A stretch of 48,167 nucleotides of DNA from a virus (IMGVR_UViG_3300044949_002573:1-48167); one strand, 5' to 3'; numbered from the stretch's first letter, positions 1-9,729 are shown. The notes: generated from the letters alone by a model not told the origin. Made by a program: numbers and translations.

Positions 1-3000
1 ATCTGCCGGGATTCCTATTGCTGGGACCATTCCATCTTCTCCGCCAGGAGCATGTTCTTCAATTAATTCTTCGATGATTGTATTTCTTTCATCATCAGTA
101 AGATTCTCGTCTAAAAGATTTACGCTTTTCCCATTCAGCCTATATCTTTCAGAAATCTCTCTATATATGCGTGGAAGATTTTGTTTTGATGCACCGTCTA
201 GCTGTACTACCAGCTCAAGGTATGCCATCTGGTGACTCTCTATACCTCTTCTGATAACGCCCATCGCCTCTTCATAAACACCCCTATTTGTGGAGTTGAT
301 GATTGCATCCGGATTAGTCATGTTTTCGACGATTTCACCCATGGCAGAGTTAACATGTTCGGCCCTCAGTTCATCTAAGAGTTCGTCTACTTCTGTGGAT
401 GACAGCCCGCTGAAACTTACAGCAGAATTGTCCAAGGTGAGAGTTTTTTCTATAAATGACAATTTTTTATTTAGTTCTTTTTTAGGAAGTCTCTTGCCAT
501 TGTCGTCTGTTATTTTGAGCGTCTCACGAACAACATCCTGAGCAGAACCCTTAACATGATGATAGACCGGAGTAAATCCTGGCTCAACTCCCTGGGCCAC
601 CATCAAATCGTGCCATTCGACATCCGAAAGGTTTTCTCTCATAAGGACAATATTTGCAAGGTGTTGTATGTTTGAGCCATACCTAAAAGACTGCGTCAAT
701 GGAATTCTGTATGTTGCATCTTGTTTTGACAGACCATCGATAGAGCCTCGGAAGGCGTAGATTGCCTGCCTGGAATCTCCGACCATAATTATTGGCATAT
801 TTAAAGCATTATCCGTAAGGACTTTTGCCATTACGTCGTTCATGTCTTGAGCCTCGTCAAACATGAATATGTCGAATGGTCTGTCGTTATCTGAGTTGGA
901 GACAGATAATTTTGCAGTTACTTTATATGTACCATCGGCAGAACGTCTTGTTGATTTTTGCAAAGACAGGATTACGCCAGTTACTTCCTGCTTATCCACG
1001 ATTCCAGTTACCGTTTTCCCAATTGCAAGTTTTCCACTATCAATATCGAGGTCAGTTCCTACGCTCACCCTCTCAACCTTGTCCACTTCTGGTCTGTGTC
1101 CGATAAGACCAGGGTCTGTTCTAAGGTCTGGTTTCGTGAGGGCCCACATTTTTATTTGGAAATCCCGTGTTGGTACGACATTTGATTTAGGGTCTATTAA
1201 TTTTCCCCAAATTAGGTTTAAAGTTTCAACCATGTCCTTGTCAACCGCCGACTCATCGAACTCAAAATTAGGGTCAGCCAAAAGGGCGGCAGCATACTCT
1301 GACACTGTCGGACCAAAATGAAAAGCGGTTGGAGAGTCCATATCGGTAATTGCATAATGTTTTAATGCACGATGCAGTTGTTTGGAGCTTTCGTCATCGA
1401 TTGAAACTGTTGACGGAAGTTTCTTTTCTGCATCGAGTTGGAGCAAGATGTTTTGTACACCTTCTATTGAGTCTGGCGCTATATATCCGAGGTCAGACCA
1501 TCCCGGTTCTCTGCCAATGAATTGCTTCTCTGAACCATCGAACATAGTTGCATTAATAACCTTGTCCGCTTGCGAGCCTGGAAGTCTTTTTGAAAATTTC
1601 TTTGTTGCACTTAACTGCATCTTTTTTGTTGTTCCCTGACCATATATTCCGGTATCACCACCGAGTAGGAGTGACCAATAGGCAATTCGATTAGTTGTTG
1701 CAACTCCAGTATTCCTAGGCATTGTTTTATTGCCGTCTTTTGCGTTTCCGGCGTTGAATACCGTGTAGTAGATTTTTCCATCCGGAATAATTTTATTCAA
1801 CACTTTTGCAATTTGCTTCATTGTCGAAGTTTTTCCAGAACCGGCTCCGGCACCTATGACAAGGCTGCCCTTTTTCTTGTCAACCATGTGCATTGCCGTA
1901 TCGATTGCAGCTTTTTGCTGCTGAGTTGGCTCAAAATCTTTTTCTCCGAGAAACTTTTCAGCATAAGATTCATCGTCTTCAAGCAATGCTGGAACTTCTT
2001 CTCCAGTCTTAAGATTTTTTACTCGGCTTGCTCCGCTTGAAAGCGAGAGACCACCTGCTGCATCGCGGACCCGACCCTTAGAGTCTCTGGAAATTACTCC
2101 AGAACCATATTGAGATTCATCTCCGAAATATCGCACATCATCGCGCAACTGCCAAGGCTCTGGGAGTCTGCCAGAAGACAGAGACACACCCTCTTCGGCT
2201 ATTTCTTTAGCAGGCTTAATTATGGTTTTCGGTGGCTTTGCCTTGCGTTGTTCTTCCGGCACGCCAGAAAGTCTTCTCAATGTTGGCGACCTATCAAGAA
2301 TGTAGTCAGCTGCCGACTGTGCCTGTTGTAGGGCCTTAATAAATGCACCTGGGTCTTCTTTAAGGTTTGAAATCCAACCTTTTATATAGACAACATGGTC
2401 TGTTCTAACCTGCGGGGATATGCCAATAGCGGCAAGAAGAAATGAGGAGCCCATTTCTGCAATCAATTCTTCTGCTGCGCGAATCTTTTTGTTTTTCGCA
2501 TAGTCTTTTATGGTCTGCCTATTAATGCGTGCAGAGCCTCCGGTCCAGTGAGTTGCTTCATGAAAAAGCGTTCCGTAATACTGCTCTGGTGATTTGAACA
2601 TTTCATAAGGCGGCATCTGAATGTAATCTCCGCTCGGAGAAAAGAATGCCTCATCTCCACCAAATTTAATAACTGGCTTTAGTTCATCTATGACGGACTC
2701 AGCGTCCTTGACTTTTAGCGCAGGGTCAAGACGTTCTTTGCCAACATCTAGAAGTTTCGTTACGTATGCTTCTGGAAGGCCTTCCATTTGGTCAAGGTTC
2801 AATACCTTTTCTAGTTTGTATTTCCTTGGAATTGTTCCCTCTATTGGGACGAGAATCGATACAGGTTCTTCTCCCTTTTTTGGTTTCCCTCCAAATTTCG
2901 CCCATTGTGACTCTCCAGCCCAGAAGTTTCCACGGTAATTATTCTTCCTATGGGTATGGGCAAGGAGTATTTGATTCATGCCCTGGTATATTCGATTTTT

Positions 3001-6000
3001 TCTAGTTGGATTTCTTGCGTACAGAGTTGGCGTTCTCCACGGCACATCCCAATATGTTTGATTTGGATTTTTGTCCATCTCGATTAATGCTTCTAGTATT
3101 GATTTCCCAATTTCATTGTAGGTAGCTTGCAACTCACCAGAAGATAAGGTAATTCCGTCCTTCTTTGAAGCAAGAGTTTTCGATAATGGAGCATCTTTCA
3201 TGACGCTTCCAGAAGAAAGTGCCAAATCGTAATCAGGAACCGTATTTCTATCAGAATCAATCTTCTCAATAGGAACACGACGCTTAGATTCTTTTCTAGC
3301 AGAAGCGATATCTTCTATGTATTTTTCTGTTATTGCAGAACGAGCGTTCCAGAGTGCGTCTTGCTCCTTGGAAATCATTCGTGTTGCTACGTCACTGGCT
3401 TCAATATTCTTCTTGTCTTTAATTGTAGAAACACGTGAATACTTGTTGATGTCACCAATCCACTCATACGACCTGTCGCGAAGTGCTTCAAGCTTCCCTG
3501 CTTCATTACTTCCAGGCTTTGCTGAATCGAGTCTTACGTTCGCATCACGCACTGTTGCTTTGTGTTTTGCAAGAGAGCCGTTTTCCAGTGCGTCCATTGC
3601 ATCGTCAACGATGTCCATGTAGTCCTGGAACTCATCATCGCTTCCAGTTACAAGATTAAAAGCCTTTTGCGTGTCAAAACCATTGGCTTCAACTATCCCG
3701 TCTCCACCAAGCATGTCCGCCATATCGGCAGTGATGTCATCCTTGATAAGTGGATTTTCCTCTAACGCATCGTGGATTTGGTCAAGAAGATTATTGCCAT
3801 CGTCGCTTGTTTCAATGTCGTAGTTGTAATAATCACGACCCCGTCCACCAGAAGACAGCGAAGGAGTTTCGTCTTTCGATGGTGCAGATGGGAGGTTCTC
3901 TGAATCTCTATCTACAAGTTTTCCGTTTCTCCTGTCAACAATTCTGTCAGCGAATTGATTTCCCTTACCAAGCTTCCAGTACTCTTTGTTCTCGTTATTC
4001 AGATTTGCTGGCTTGAGACTTGCTTGATATGCAAGTTCGCCAAGTTCGTCAGCATAAACTTCATCCCACTGAGCAAGAATTCTGTTTTTGCCCTTGTCTT
4101 TACCTGTATTGATTTTTTGTTCAGCTCTGACGTAGTAGAGGTCTGGGACGGAGTTATAACCGATAACGACTTGCTGGTCCTTTGTTGAAGGAAGAACCAT
4201 CTCGTTTCCTCTGCGCTCAACACGACCGCCAGAGATGGCCATGATGTTTCCGCGACCTATTTGGTTTGTTGCCTCACGAAGGTCAAATCTGTCAGGCTCA
4301 TACCCACGCGAAGTGGCCCACTCGTTCTTTGCACCAGAAGAGAGCGAAACGCCCTCTTTGTCTTTACGCATTTTGCGCATGTGACGCTGCTCGCGCTTTC
4401 TGACTTCCATTCTCGTCAGACCGAGCTCTTCTGCAACATCCTGCAGGGAAGCTCCAGTTGTCGTTCTCTTGCGATAAATCTCTTCATCGCTCATTTGTTT
4501 CTTGCGAGAAGAAACCTTTGGTCGGTCATCTTCTGGACCCATCATGTCAAGAATGGTGTCGTAGAAATCTACATTCGTGTCGCTCTCATAATTTTCTTCG
4601 TCGAAATTTGGTCTTGTATCGTCGTCTGCGCCAGAAGAGAGGGAGAGTGAACTTCTCTTTTTTCCTTCTTTTTTCTTTCTTAATGGAGTTGGCGATAATG
4701 AGTCGAAACCATATTGACGCATCCAGTCGGATAGACCGTCTTTCCCATCTGGGCCAATACCCCTGAACCCAGTTGCATCAGGTCTGTTGTTGTACATGAA
4801 TTCATGTATTGCATCTTCCATGCCGTTGTAGAATTCGTTGTCATCACCACGTGATGCATCAAGGAAGGTGCCGGCACGCATAACCATCCCTGAGTACCAA
4901 TCCCTGTAGGCAACAGAAGACGTATTTTTATCTTCGAATTTGGCTGGTCTTGGATTGGTTTTATCTCCAAGCCACATCACCCTGGCTTGATTGACACCCA
5001 TCTCTCTTCCGCGCAGATAGTCAGGCGACCTGTAAGCATCTGGCTTATACCTAGGTACATCTGTCCAGCCATAACCGGAATCTTTCCAGTCTTTAATTAC
5101 TTCTTCGAATTTCTTGCGCTTCTCTAGTTCTTCTGGAGAAACAAGTGATTCAAATTTTGGGTCTCCCGAGTGGCGAGTGAGTCTCTTGTCGCTTTCACCA
5201 GATGAAAGTGAAGGCGTCTTATCCTTTTTAGGACCCTTAGCGAAATCTAGTTCTCCTCGTTTTACTTTTTCTTTTTTAACAGGAGCCTTTTTGGCTACAG
5301 CCTTCTTCGCGGGCTTCTTCTTTTCTCCAAGAATTTCACCAAGGTCGTCGGCCGTGTACTTTGGTTTACGGCTCTTTATTATTTCACCATCTGCTGGTTT
5401 TGTTTTTTCACCTTCACCAGGAATACTGGCAACGTCTCTTCTTTGTGCGGAAGAAAGTTTTGGGTTGTTTATCGAGCCAGGACCATCTGGTGTTGGGTCT
5501 GGTTGTTCCCAACCAGGAATGTTGTCAAAGAGTGTTCCGTCTCTGTTTTTGTCTACTCTTGTTCGTGGGTCCAGGTCGCCCTCTGGCATGCCGAATCCAC
5601 GGCCACCACGCCTTTTGCCACCAATGCTTGGTCTATCAATTGCTCTTGATGCAAGCGAACGGCCAATTCTGTAGCCGAGGGATTTACCCTCTATTTCATG
5701 ATTTGGAAATTTTTTTTTTAAGTTGTAGAGAGCCGTATCGACTGCATCTATCAAATCTTCAGTAACTCCAGAGGTTATTACTATTCCCTCTTTGTCAACA
5801 AATGTTTCTGCTCTGTAGTAATCGAATACTGGGTCTAGTGCGGTCTTTACACTAAATGCAAAATCTGTTTCGACAGGAATGAGGTAGGACTTCTCGCCCA
5901 TATCGTCCTCGTCGCCAAATTCGGCGAGATTCTTGTACTTCTTTCTTCTCTTCTTTCGTTTGCCGACGGCATTTCGTAGCACACCGAGAACAAACTCCCC

Positions 6001-7293
6001 TGGATACTTGAGCTCAAGCGTTTCCATGATTGCATCTTCTGCTTCTGAAGCGTGTTCCTCAAGTTCTTTTGAGCCACTGCTCAATACAACGCCATTCGGG
6101 ATGACAGCAAATCTGCACTTGCCTTCTGGTTCTACAGGCATGTCAATTATCTTGCAGTTTGACCCGCCTTTATAAAACACGCAATTAGCGCACTTGACAC
6201 CAATTCTGGCAACTGGATTTTCAGCAGGAGGGTAGTAGCCAGCCCAAACTCCATTTGAATCCTCGTTAAATTTTCCGTGGCGTGCAACGATTTTAAGAAG
6301 AGCATCACGCAGGTCTGCTTCTTCTTTGTCGAGGCTCATTTTTGGCGAAGCGTCATATTGGACTGAAGGGAGTGGAATCATCACAACTCCATTGTCGCCT
6401 GGCTTAACAGCGACAGGTATGGATGGCATTTGCTGTGGTCTGACAATTCTTTGTGGTTCATTTGGTGGAGTCGGTCTACCGCTAACAACTGGCATTGGAG
6501 CTGCCTGAGGATTCTGCGGAACAGAAATCATCTCAGGTGTTCCGAACATGTATCTTCCATGATTTCTCATGAATCCACACTTGTACTTTTTCGCTCCGGA
6601 CATTTCGTGTCTGGTGAAGACGACCTCATCGCCATCTATTGAATGAACTGAGACTTTGGCATTAAAAAGTCTTGACAGCTCCTTCTCCATCTCTTCGTAC
6701 CCGTTGCGCTCATCTTGCTCCGGCATCACCATGACAGGATTACCGTACGATGAGTCATCACCCTTGACCGAGATTGTTCCAGTTAACTGGTTTGCCCCAT
6801 GCAGAACAGGGCTTACTTCATAAAGCTCAACTTCGTAAAGAATGTTTGCTTGTGACTTCTGGTCGAATTGAGCTCTTAGCGTCTTGTACCCGATTGACCA
6901 CTCTTGTTCTTCTCCAAAGAAGGCCACGTTTGCAAATGCTTCTTTGCCTTTTTCTGACTGAAGATTGAATTGAACTTTTGCAAAAAGACCGCCAATTCCG
7001 GCGATTTTCATCTTCATTGGAAGGCGTGGGTCCTGTGGGCCAACTTCGTAAATTTCAAGCACTTTGCCGATTGGGTCATTCCAGTTGTGGCCCCAAACAA
7101 CTCTCGGTTTGCGGCGGAGAAGACTCTTTGTGAATGCCCCCGAGGCGCAAACGTCGCCAACAGAGTCTTTATTACCAATTCCCGCAACGAAACACTCGAC
7201 AATGCCCTGCATCTCATCCAGGCCTACAGCACCCTTAATCTGCTGGGAGCCTGATACCGATGTGGTCTTATACTCGAATGTTTCTTTTGACAT
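1..7293 (-). CDS. Giant polyprotein, partial: HK97-type prohead protease, ArdC/zincin and SF1 helicase
   Basis: The reading frame is open from an ATG at 7293 to the left edge, 2431 codons with no stop, so the C-terminus is missing. Residues 1-200 match the HK97-family capsid maturation protease: H69 in GHNWNDPIGKV and S133 in EWSIGYK fit the catalytic His and Ser. Residues about 355-400 hold a Cys cluster (CxxC-x8-C-x12-C). A DKNRDGTLFD stretch near 590 resembles a calcium loop. A helix-turn-helix-like segment (SLQDVAEELGLTRMEVRKRE) lies near 950. Residues about 1385-1640 are ArdC-like: a WDVPWRTP...YQGMN N-domain, then zincin motif HEATH (H1578, E1579, H1582) with E1608/E1609. From about 1790 an SF1/UvrD-like helicase shows Walker A (1814-1822), DEAQD (2146-2150), GDSRQ (2172-2176) and LTQSFRYG. 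LSSG occurs nine times between these parts. The fusion fits the polyvalent-protein class known from phages and conjugative elements; processing by its own protease is my inference. Confidence 0.88.
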   Translation of the reverse strand, partial: MSKETFEYKTTSVSGSQQIKGAVGLDEMQGIVECFVAGIGNKDSVGDVCASGAFTKSLLRRKPRVVWGHNWNDPIGKVLEIYEVGPQDPRLPMKMKIAGIGGLFAKVQFNLQSEKGKEAFANVAFFGEEQEWSIGYKTLRAQFDQKSQANILYEVELYEVSPVLHGANQLTGTISVKGDDSSYGNPVMVMPEQDERNGYEEMEKELSRLFNAKVSVHSIDGDEVVFTRHEMSGAKKYKCGFMRNHGRYMFGTPEMISVPQNPQAAPMPVVSGRPTPPNEPQRIVRPQQMPSIPVAVKPGDNGVVMIPLPSVQYDASPKMSLDKEEADLRDALLKIVARHGKFNEDSNGVWAGYYPPAENPVARIGVKCANCVFYKGGSNCKIIDMPVEPEGKCRFAVIPNGVVLSSGSKELEEHASEAEDAIMETLELKYPGEFVLGVLRNAVGKRKKRRKKYKNLAEFGDEDDMGEKSYLIPVETDFAFSVKTALDPVFDYYRAETFVDKEGIVITSGVTEDLIDAVDTALYNLKKKFPNHEIEGKSLGYRIGRSLASRAIDRPSIGGKRRGGRGFGMPEGDLDPRTRVDKNRDGTLFDNIPGWEQPDPTPDGPGSINNPKLSSAQRRDVASIPGEGEKTKPADGEIIKSRKPKYTADDLGEILGEKKKPAKKAVAKKAPVKKEKVKRGELDFAKGPKKDKTPSLSSGESDKRLTRHSGDPKFESLVSPEELEKRKKFEEVIKDWKDSGYGWTDVPRYKPDAYRSPDYLRGREMGVNQARVMWLGDKTNPRPAKFEDKNTSSVAYRDWYSGMVMRAGTFLDASRGDDNEFYNGMEDAIHEFMYNNRPDATGFRGIGPDGKDGLSDWMRQYGFDSLSPTPLRKKKEGKKRSSLSLSSGADDDTRPNFDEENYESDTNVDFYDTILDMMGPEDDRPKVSSRKKQMSDEEIYRKRTTTGASLQDVAEELGLTRMEVRKREQRHMRKMRKDKEGVSLSSGAKNEWATSRGYEPDRFDLREATNQIGRGNIMAISGGRVERRGNEMVLPSTKDQQVVIGYNSVPDLYYVRAEQKINTGKDKGKNRILAQWDEVYADELGELAYQASLKPANLNNENKEYWKLGKGNQFADRIVDRRNGKLVDRDSENLPSAPSKDETPSLSSGGRGRDYYNYDIETSDDGNNLLDQIHDALEENPLIKDDITADMADMLGGDGIVEANGFDTQKAFNLVTGSDDEFQDYMDIVDDAMDALENGSLAKHKATVRDANVRLDSAKPGSNEAGKLEALRDRSYEWIGDINKYSRVSTIKDKKNIEASDVATRMISKEQDALWNARSAITEKYIEDIASARKESKRRVPIEKIDSDRNTVPDYDLALSSGSVMKDAPLSKTLASKKDGITLSSGELQATYNEIGKSILEALIEMDKNPNQTYWDVPWRTPTLYARNPTRKNRIYQGMNQILLAHTHRKNNYRGNFWAGESQWAKFGGKPKKGEEPVSILVPIEGTIPRKYKLEKVLNLDQMEGLPEAYVTKLLDVGKERLDPALKVKDAESVIDELKPVIKFGGDEAFFSPSGDYIQMPPYEMFKSPEQYYGTLFHEATHWTGGSARINRQTIKDYAKNKKIRAAEELIAEMGSSFLLAAIGISPQVRTDHVVYIKGWISNLKEDPGAFIKALQQAQSAADYILDRSPTLRRLSGVPEEQRKAKPPKTIIKPAKEIAEEGVSLSSGRLPEPWQLRDDVRYFGDESQYGSGVISRDSKGRVRDAAGGLSLSSGASRVKNLKTGEEVPALLEDDESYAEKFLGEKDFEPTQQQKAAIDTAMHMVDKKKGSLVIGAGAGSGKTSTMKQIAKVLNKIIPDGKIYYTVFNAGNAKDGNKTMPRNTGVATTNRIAYWSLLLGGDTGIYGQGTTKKMQLSATKKFSKRLPGSQADKVINATMFDGSEKQFIGREPGWSDLGYIAPDSIEGVQNILLQLDAEKKLPSTVSIDDESSKQLHRALKHYAITDMDSPTAFHFGPTVSEYAAALLADPNFEFDESAVDKDMVETLNLIWGKLIDPKSNVVPTRDFQIKMWALTKPDLRTDPGLIGHRPEVDKVERVSVGTDLDIDSGKLAIGKTVTGIVDKQEVTGVILSLQKSTRRSADGTYKVTAKLSVSNSDNDRPFDIFMFDEAQDMNDVMAKVLTDNALNMPIIMVGDSRQAIYAFRGSIDGLSKQDATYRIPLTQSFRYGSNIQHLANIVLMRENLSDVEWHDLMVAQGVEPGFTPVYHHVKGSAQDVVRETLKITDDNGKRLPKKELNKKLSFIEKTLTLDNSAVSFSGLSSTEVDELLDELRAEHVNSAMGEIVENMTNPDAIINSTNRGVYEEAMGVIRRGIESHQMAYLELVVQLDGASKQNLPRIYREISERYRLNGKSVNLLDENLTDDERNTIIEELIEEHAPGGEDGMVPAIGIPAD
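2032..6084 (-). repeat. Nine dispersed LSSG tetrapeptide motifs separating polyprotein domains
   Basis: The tetrapeptide Leu-Ser-Ser-Gly appears with its Leu at residues 404, 696, 885, 984, 1146, 1359, 1383, 1705 and 1751 of the polyprotein; the 12-base sites lie at 6073-6084, 5197-5208, 4630-4641, 4333-4344, 3847-3858, 3208-3219, 3136-3147, 2170-2181 and 2032-2043. Preceding residues are often (G/T)(V/P)S and the next residue is usually A, E, S, G or R. Serine codons differ between copies (TCT, TCA, AGC, AGT), so the protein motif rather than the DNA is being kept. Every copy falls in a low-complexity or charged linker between recognisable segments and none inside the protease, ArdC or helicase cores. 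Candidate protease processing sites; the scissile bond is unknown. Confidence 0.7.
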
Positions 7294-7401
7294 TTTCCAA
7301 ACCAACTTCTCTCGGTTGCTAGTCGATAATAAACGAGAAAACAGCTACAGAATGCAAGTATTTGCTTAAATCAAATCTTTTACAGAAATTGTTTAGTGAA
7401 A

Positions 7402-9471
7402 CTAAGCAACCTGTCCGAATGTCCAGGCTCTTTTCGCTTCTGACTCAGATATCTCAAGCTGGTCTTTTGCAAGGATATTTGCGTACATCCCAACAAGCTC
7501 TTCTCTAAAAACCGAGAAACGCTGTTCTTCTCCCACATGCGAGAATGATTTCATCATCATTTCTTCCATTGAGGAACGAATTCCAGAGTTCATGGTGAGT
7601 ATCTCGGATATTTGCGAATCAATGTGCTTCTTGACAATTGCTGGAGATAGCGCCCTTGGCTTCAATCCCTTCTGCGAGTATGACTCTTTTCTGAACTCGT
7701 AGGAGTCATTGACTATCGCAGAGATAACAGGACGTAGGTCGTCTTCCAATTGCTTGTTCCATGTGTCTATTGAGAAAATTGAATCAAGGTCAAGTGTTCC
7801 CGACATAAGGGCCTTCTTGGACTTACTGCTACTTGCTTTCTCTAGGACCACGCGCTGCTGTCTTTCAACAACTCTTTCAATACCTCTTGAAAGAATTTCA
7901 GACCATCTTTCTATTGCCATCTCAGATTTGTCGAATTCATCGCTTTGAGCAGATTTGTGCTGGAATCCGCCAGAAGACTCGCTAGCCATACCAGACGGGA
8001 TTGGCGCTGCTCCAGTAGCAGGAGCCATACCAGCGACCTCTGGTGGCAACGTTGTTTGAGCCATATCCCCAGTTCCGCCAGCAGCAACTTCGGCCATTGC
8101 GCCCTGCATTGTATTTGGGTCAAGTGGTGGTACTGGAGCTTCGACTGGCGGCATTCCAGGAACTGGAGGCATACCTGGAACCGGGGGCATACCTGGAGCT
8201 CCGCCGGGAACCTGTGCAGCATTCTCTTCCATCTTCTTTTTGGTGTTAGCAATTGGAATTAGGTTTGGATTCATAAGCAGAGAATCAGCAAGGTCTGCTT
8301 CAACTTCTTTTCTTCCACTTGCCTGTCTGTATTCGTTGACAGAAATCAAACCTTGGGACAGCTCATCTTTCAAATATCTGTCGCGCTCTTGCTTGTAGAG
8401 CAAAAGGATTGGAACTTCGCTTGTGTCAAAATCTAGGTAATATTTCTCGTCAAGCTCATCCAGTGCTCGCGCTATCGGCTCAAGGTGAGGCAGCATTGTC
8501 TCAACCCAAAACACCCTAATTTCTTCTGCCGAGTTGCTAAACGTTCTTCCGGAGGCATTTCCAATAACTGATTCTGGAACACCAAAGGCTGCAAGAATTT
8601 CTTCTTTTGTAATCTGTCGCATTTGAATATATGCAGCATCTCGTGGGTTCGCTGATGTATCAACAAAGTCAACGCCTTCGTCTGCGGCGATAACTGTTGT
8701 ATGACCAGTTTTGCCCAAATTGCCCCTGAATCTATTGCGTAATTCTTCTTTATCGTCCTCGTCTATTTCGCCTCTAACAACAAGAAGTCCACCAGGTCTT
8801 CCATCGTTTAATAGATAGTTTCTGTTGTAGAGCTTTGCCAAATTTTCAATCTCTATAGCAACACCAGAAGCCTCTAGAGGCGTGAGAGAAAGGTATGGGT
8901 CAAGGGGGTGCGGTCTTCTAATCCACACAACATCCTCTGGCTTCATTATTATTTTCTTGCCATACGGCATGTTCACTTCGTACCCAGAAACAAATTTGCG
9001 AGGGCATGGAATTGGGGCAGTCGATTGTGGGGGGAGGAGATTCAAGCCAATAACACCGCCATCTCTTCCGCGAACTTTTTCAATGAATGCCCCTCTTGTG
9101 CCAAGCAACAACTGAGCAGAAAGTCTGTATCGGAAAATAAACGAGTTTTCACCAATATTGGATTTAACGTTGAGTAACTCAAGCAGTGATGAACGCTTCG
9201 CCTCACGTCCAACTACGACTTCACCATCTTTTGAATTATCTTTTCTGAGAATGATTGGAAGTCGTGCTTGGTTGCCTGCAATAGCATCGATACATCTGTT
9301 CACCCAAGTGATTTTCTGCATACCCTCTCGGTATGCACGCTCAATATCCCACGAGTCCCTGTATGGCTTATCCGTGTAACTAGGGTTTGATGTGACTGGA
9401 GCGCCATAACCAATTGCAGATTTTTTCTGCTGTTGGTCCAGTGATTTATTTTCGGATGAATTCCAAGCCAT
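7402..9471 (-). CDS. Portal protein, HK97 family, with long C-terminal extension
   Basis: The portal forms the dodecameric ring at the unique capsid vertex through which DNA is packaged and ejected. Residues 1-410 show the HK97-type fold: ITWVNRCIDAIAG near 54-66, DPYLSLTPLEASG at 191-203, FGVPESVIGN at 296-305 and the helix FWVETMLPHLEP after it. The protein is 689 residues, longer than the roughly 400-450 usual for the family. The extra part is a Pro/Gly/Met-rich linker (421-495, with GMPPVP repeats) followed by a charged helical domain (515-689), which could be a fused adaptor or scaffold-like element. The gene starts 3 bp after the membrane-protein stop and lies 108 bp upstream of the protease polyprotein, so the three are probably co-transcribed leftward. 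Confidence 0.93.
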   Translation of the reverse strand: MAWNSSENKSLDQQQKKSAIGYGAPVTSNPSYTDKPYRDSWDIERAYREGMQKITWVNRCIDAIAGNQARLPIILRKDNSKDGEVVVGREAKRSSLLELLNVKSNIGENSFIFRYRLSAQLLLGTRGAFIEKVRGRDGGVIGLNLLPPQSTAPIPCPRKFVSGYEVNMPYGKKIIMKPEDVVWIRRPHPLDPYLSLTPLEASGVAIEIENLAKLYNRNYLLNDGRPGGLLVVRGEIDEDDKEELRNRFRGNLGKTGHTTVIAADEGVDFVDTSANPRDAAYIQMRQITKEEILAAFGVPESVIGNASGRTFSNSAEEIRVFWVETMLPHLEPIARALDELDEKYYLDFDTSEVPILLLYKQERDRYLKDELSQGLISVNEYRQASGRKEVEADLADSLLMNPNLIPIANTKKKMEENAAQVPGGAPGMPPVPGMPPVPGMPPVEAPVPPLDPNTMQGAMAEVAAGGTGDMAQTTLPPEVAGMAPATGAAPIPSGMASESSGGFQHKSAQSDEFDKSEMAIERWSEILSRGIERVVERQQRVVLEKASSSKSKKALMSGTLDLDSIFSIDTWNKQLEDDLRPVISAIVNDSYEFRKESYSQKGLKPRALSPAIVKKHIDSQISEILTMNSGIRSSMEEMMMKSFSHVGEEQRFSVFREELVGMYANILAKDQLEISESEAKRAWTFGQVA

Positions 9472-9474
9472 GTT

Positions 9475-9675
9475 TTACTCAAGTCCTAACAAAAAACCAA
9501 ATAGACCGCACGTCACTCCGGCAACCACCAATCCCGCGGGCGGGAATATTAAACCTGCTCCAATACTTGTACATAGTATAAATGAAACCATGAACACATT
9601 AGCGAACGTACGCCTAGTTAATTTTGGTTTGAGCCAAATGGTGAATTTGTTAGGCAGAGTTCTTAGTTTGGGCAT
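9475..9675 (-). CDS. Small two-helix membrane protein
   Basis: A 66-residue protein with a basic N-terminus (KLRTLPNKFTIWLKPKLTRR) and two hydrophobic segments, roughly residues 24-44 and 46-64, joined by a short FPPAG turn. It would form a membrane hairpin with the charged end probably cytoplasmic. It lies 3 bp before the portal start and is the first leftward gene of the divergent head region, so it would be expressed with head genes. Size and topology recall small holins, but no lysis enzyme is adjacent, so I do not assign that function. The opposite strand carries an overlapping open frame of similar size; spacing to the portal favours this strand. Confidence 0.6.
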   Translation of the reverse strand: MPKLRTLPNKFTIWLKPKLTRRTFANVFMVSFILCTSIGAGLIFPPAGLVVAGVTCGLFGFLLGLE

Positions 9676-9697
9676 ATAACATACAGTAGCCTATAAA
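9668..9697 (+). promoter_or_regulatory. Candidate promoter for the rightward terminase operon
   Basis: TTGGGC at 9668-9673 and TATAAA at 9692-9697, separated by 18 bases, lie upstream of the terminase ATG at 9730 in the gap between divergently oriented genes. Transcription would start about 26 bases before the gene. The -35 box overlaps the start of the leftward gene. Assigned from consensus resemblance and position only. Confidence 0.35.
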
Positions 9698-9729
9698 AAC
9701 AACATACGACACTAGGGAATGCATAGCTG

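Noticed and set aside
290-5765. Rightward open frames opposite the polyprotein (up to 186 codons)
   Set aside because: They are shadows of the long leftward coding frame, with no ribosome sites and no recognisable family text.
9470-9679. Rightward 69-codon frame opposite the small membrane protein
   Set aside because: It overlaps the portal start and the divergent gap; the leftward frame fits the operon spacing and has clear membrane helices.
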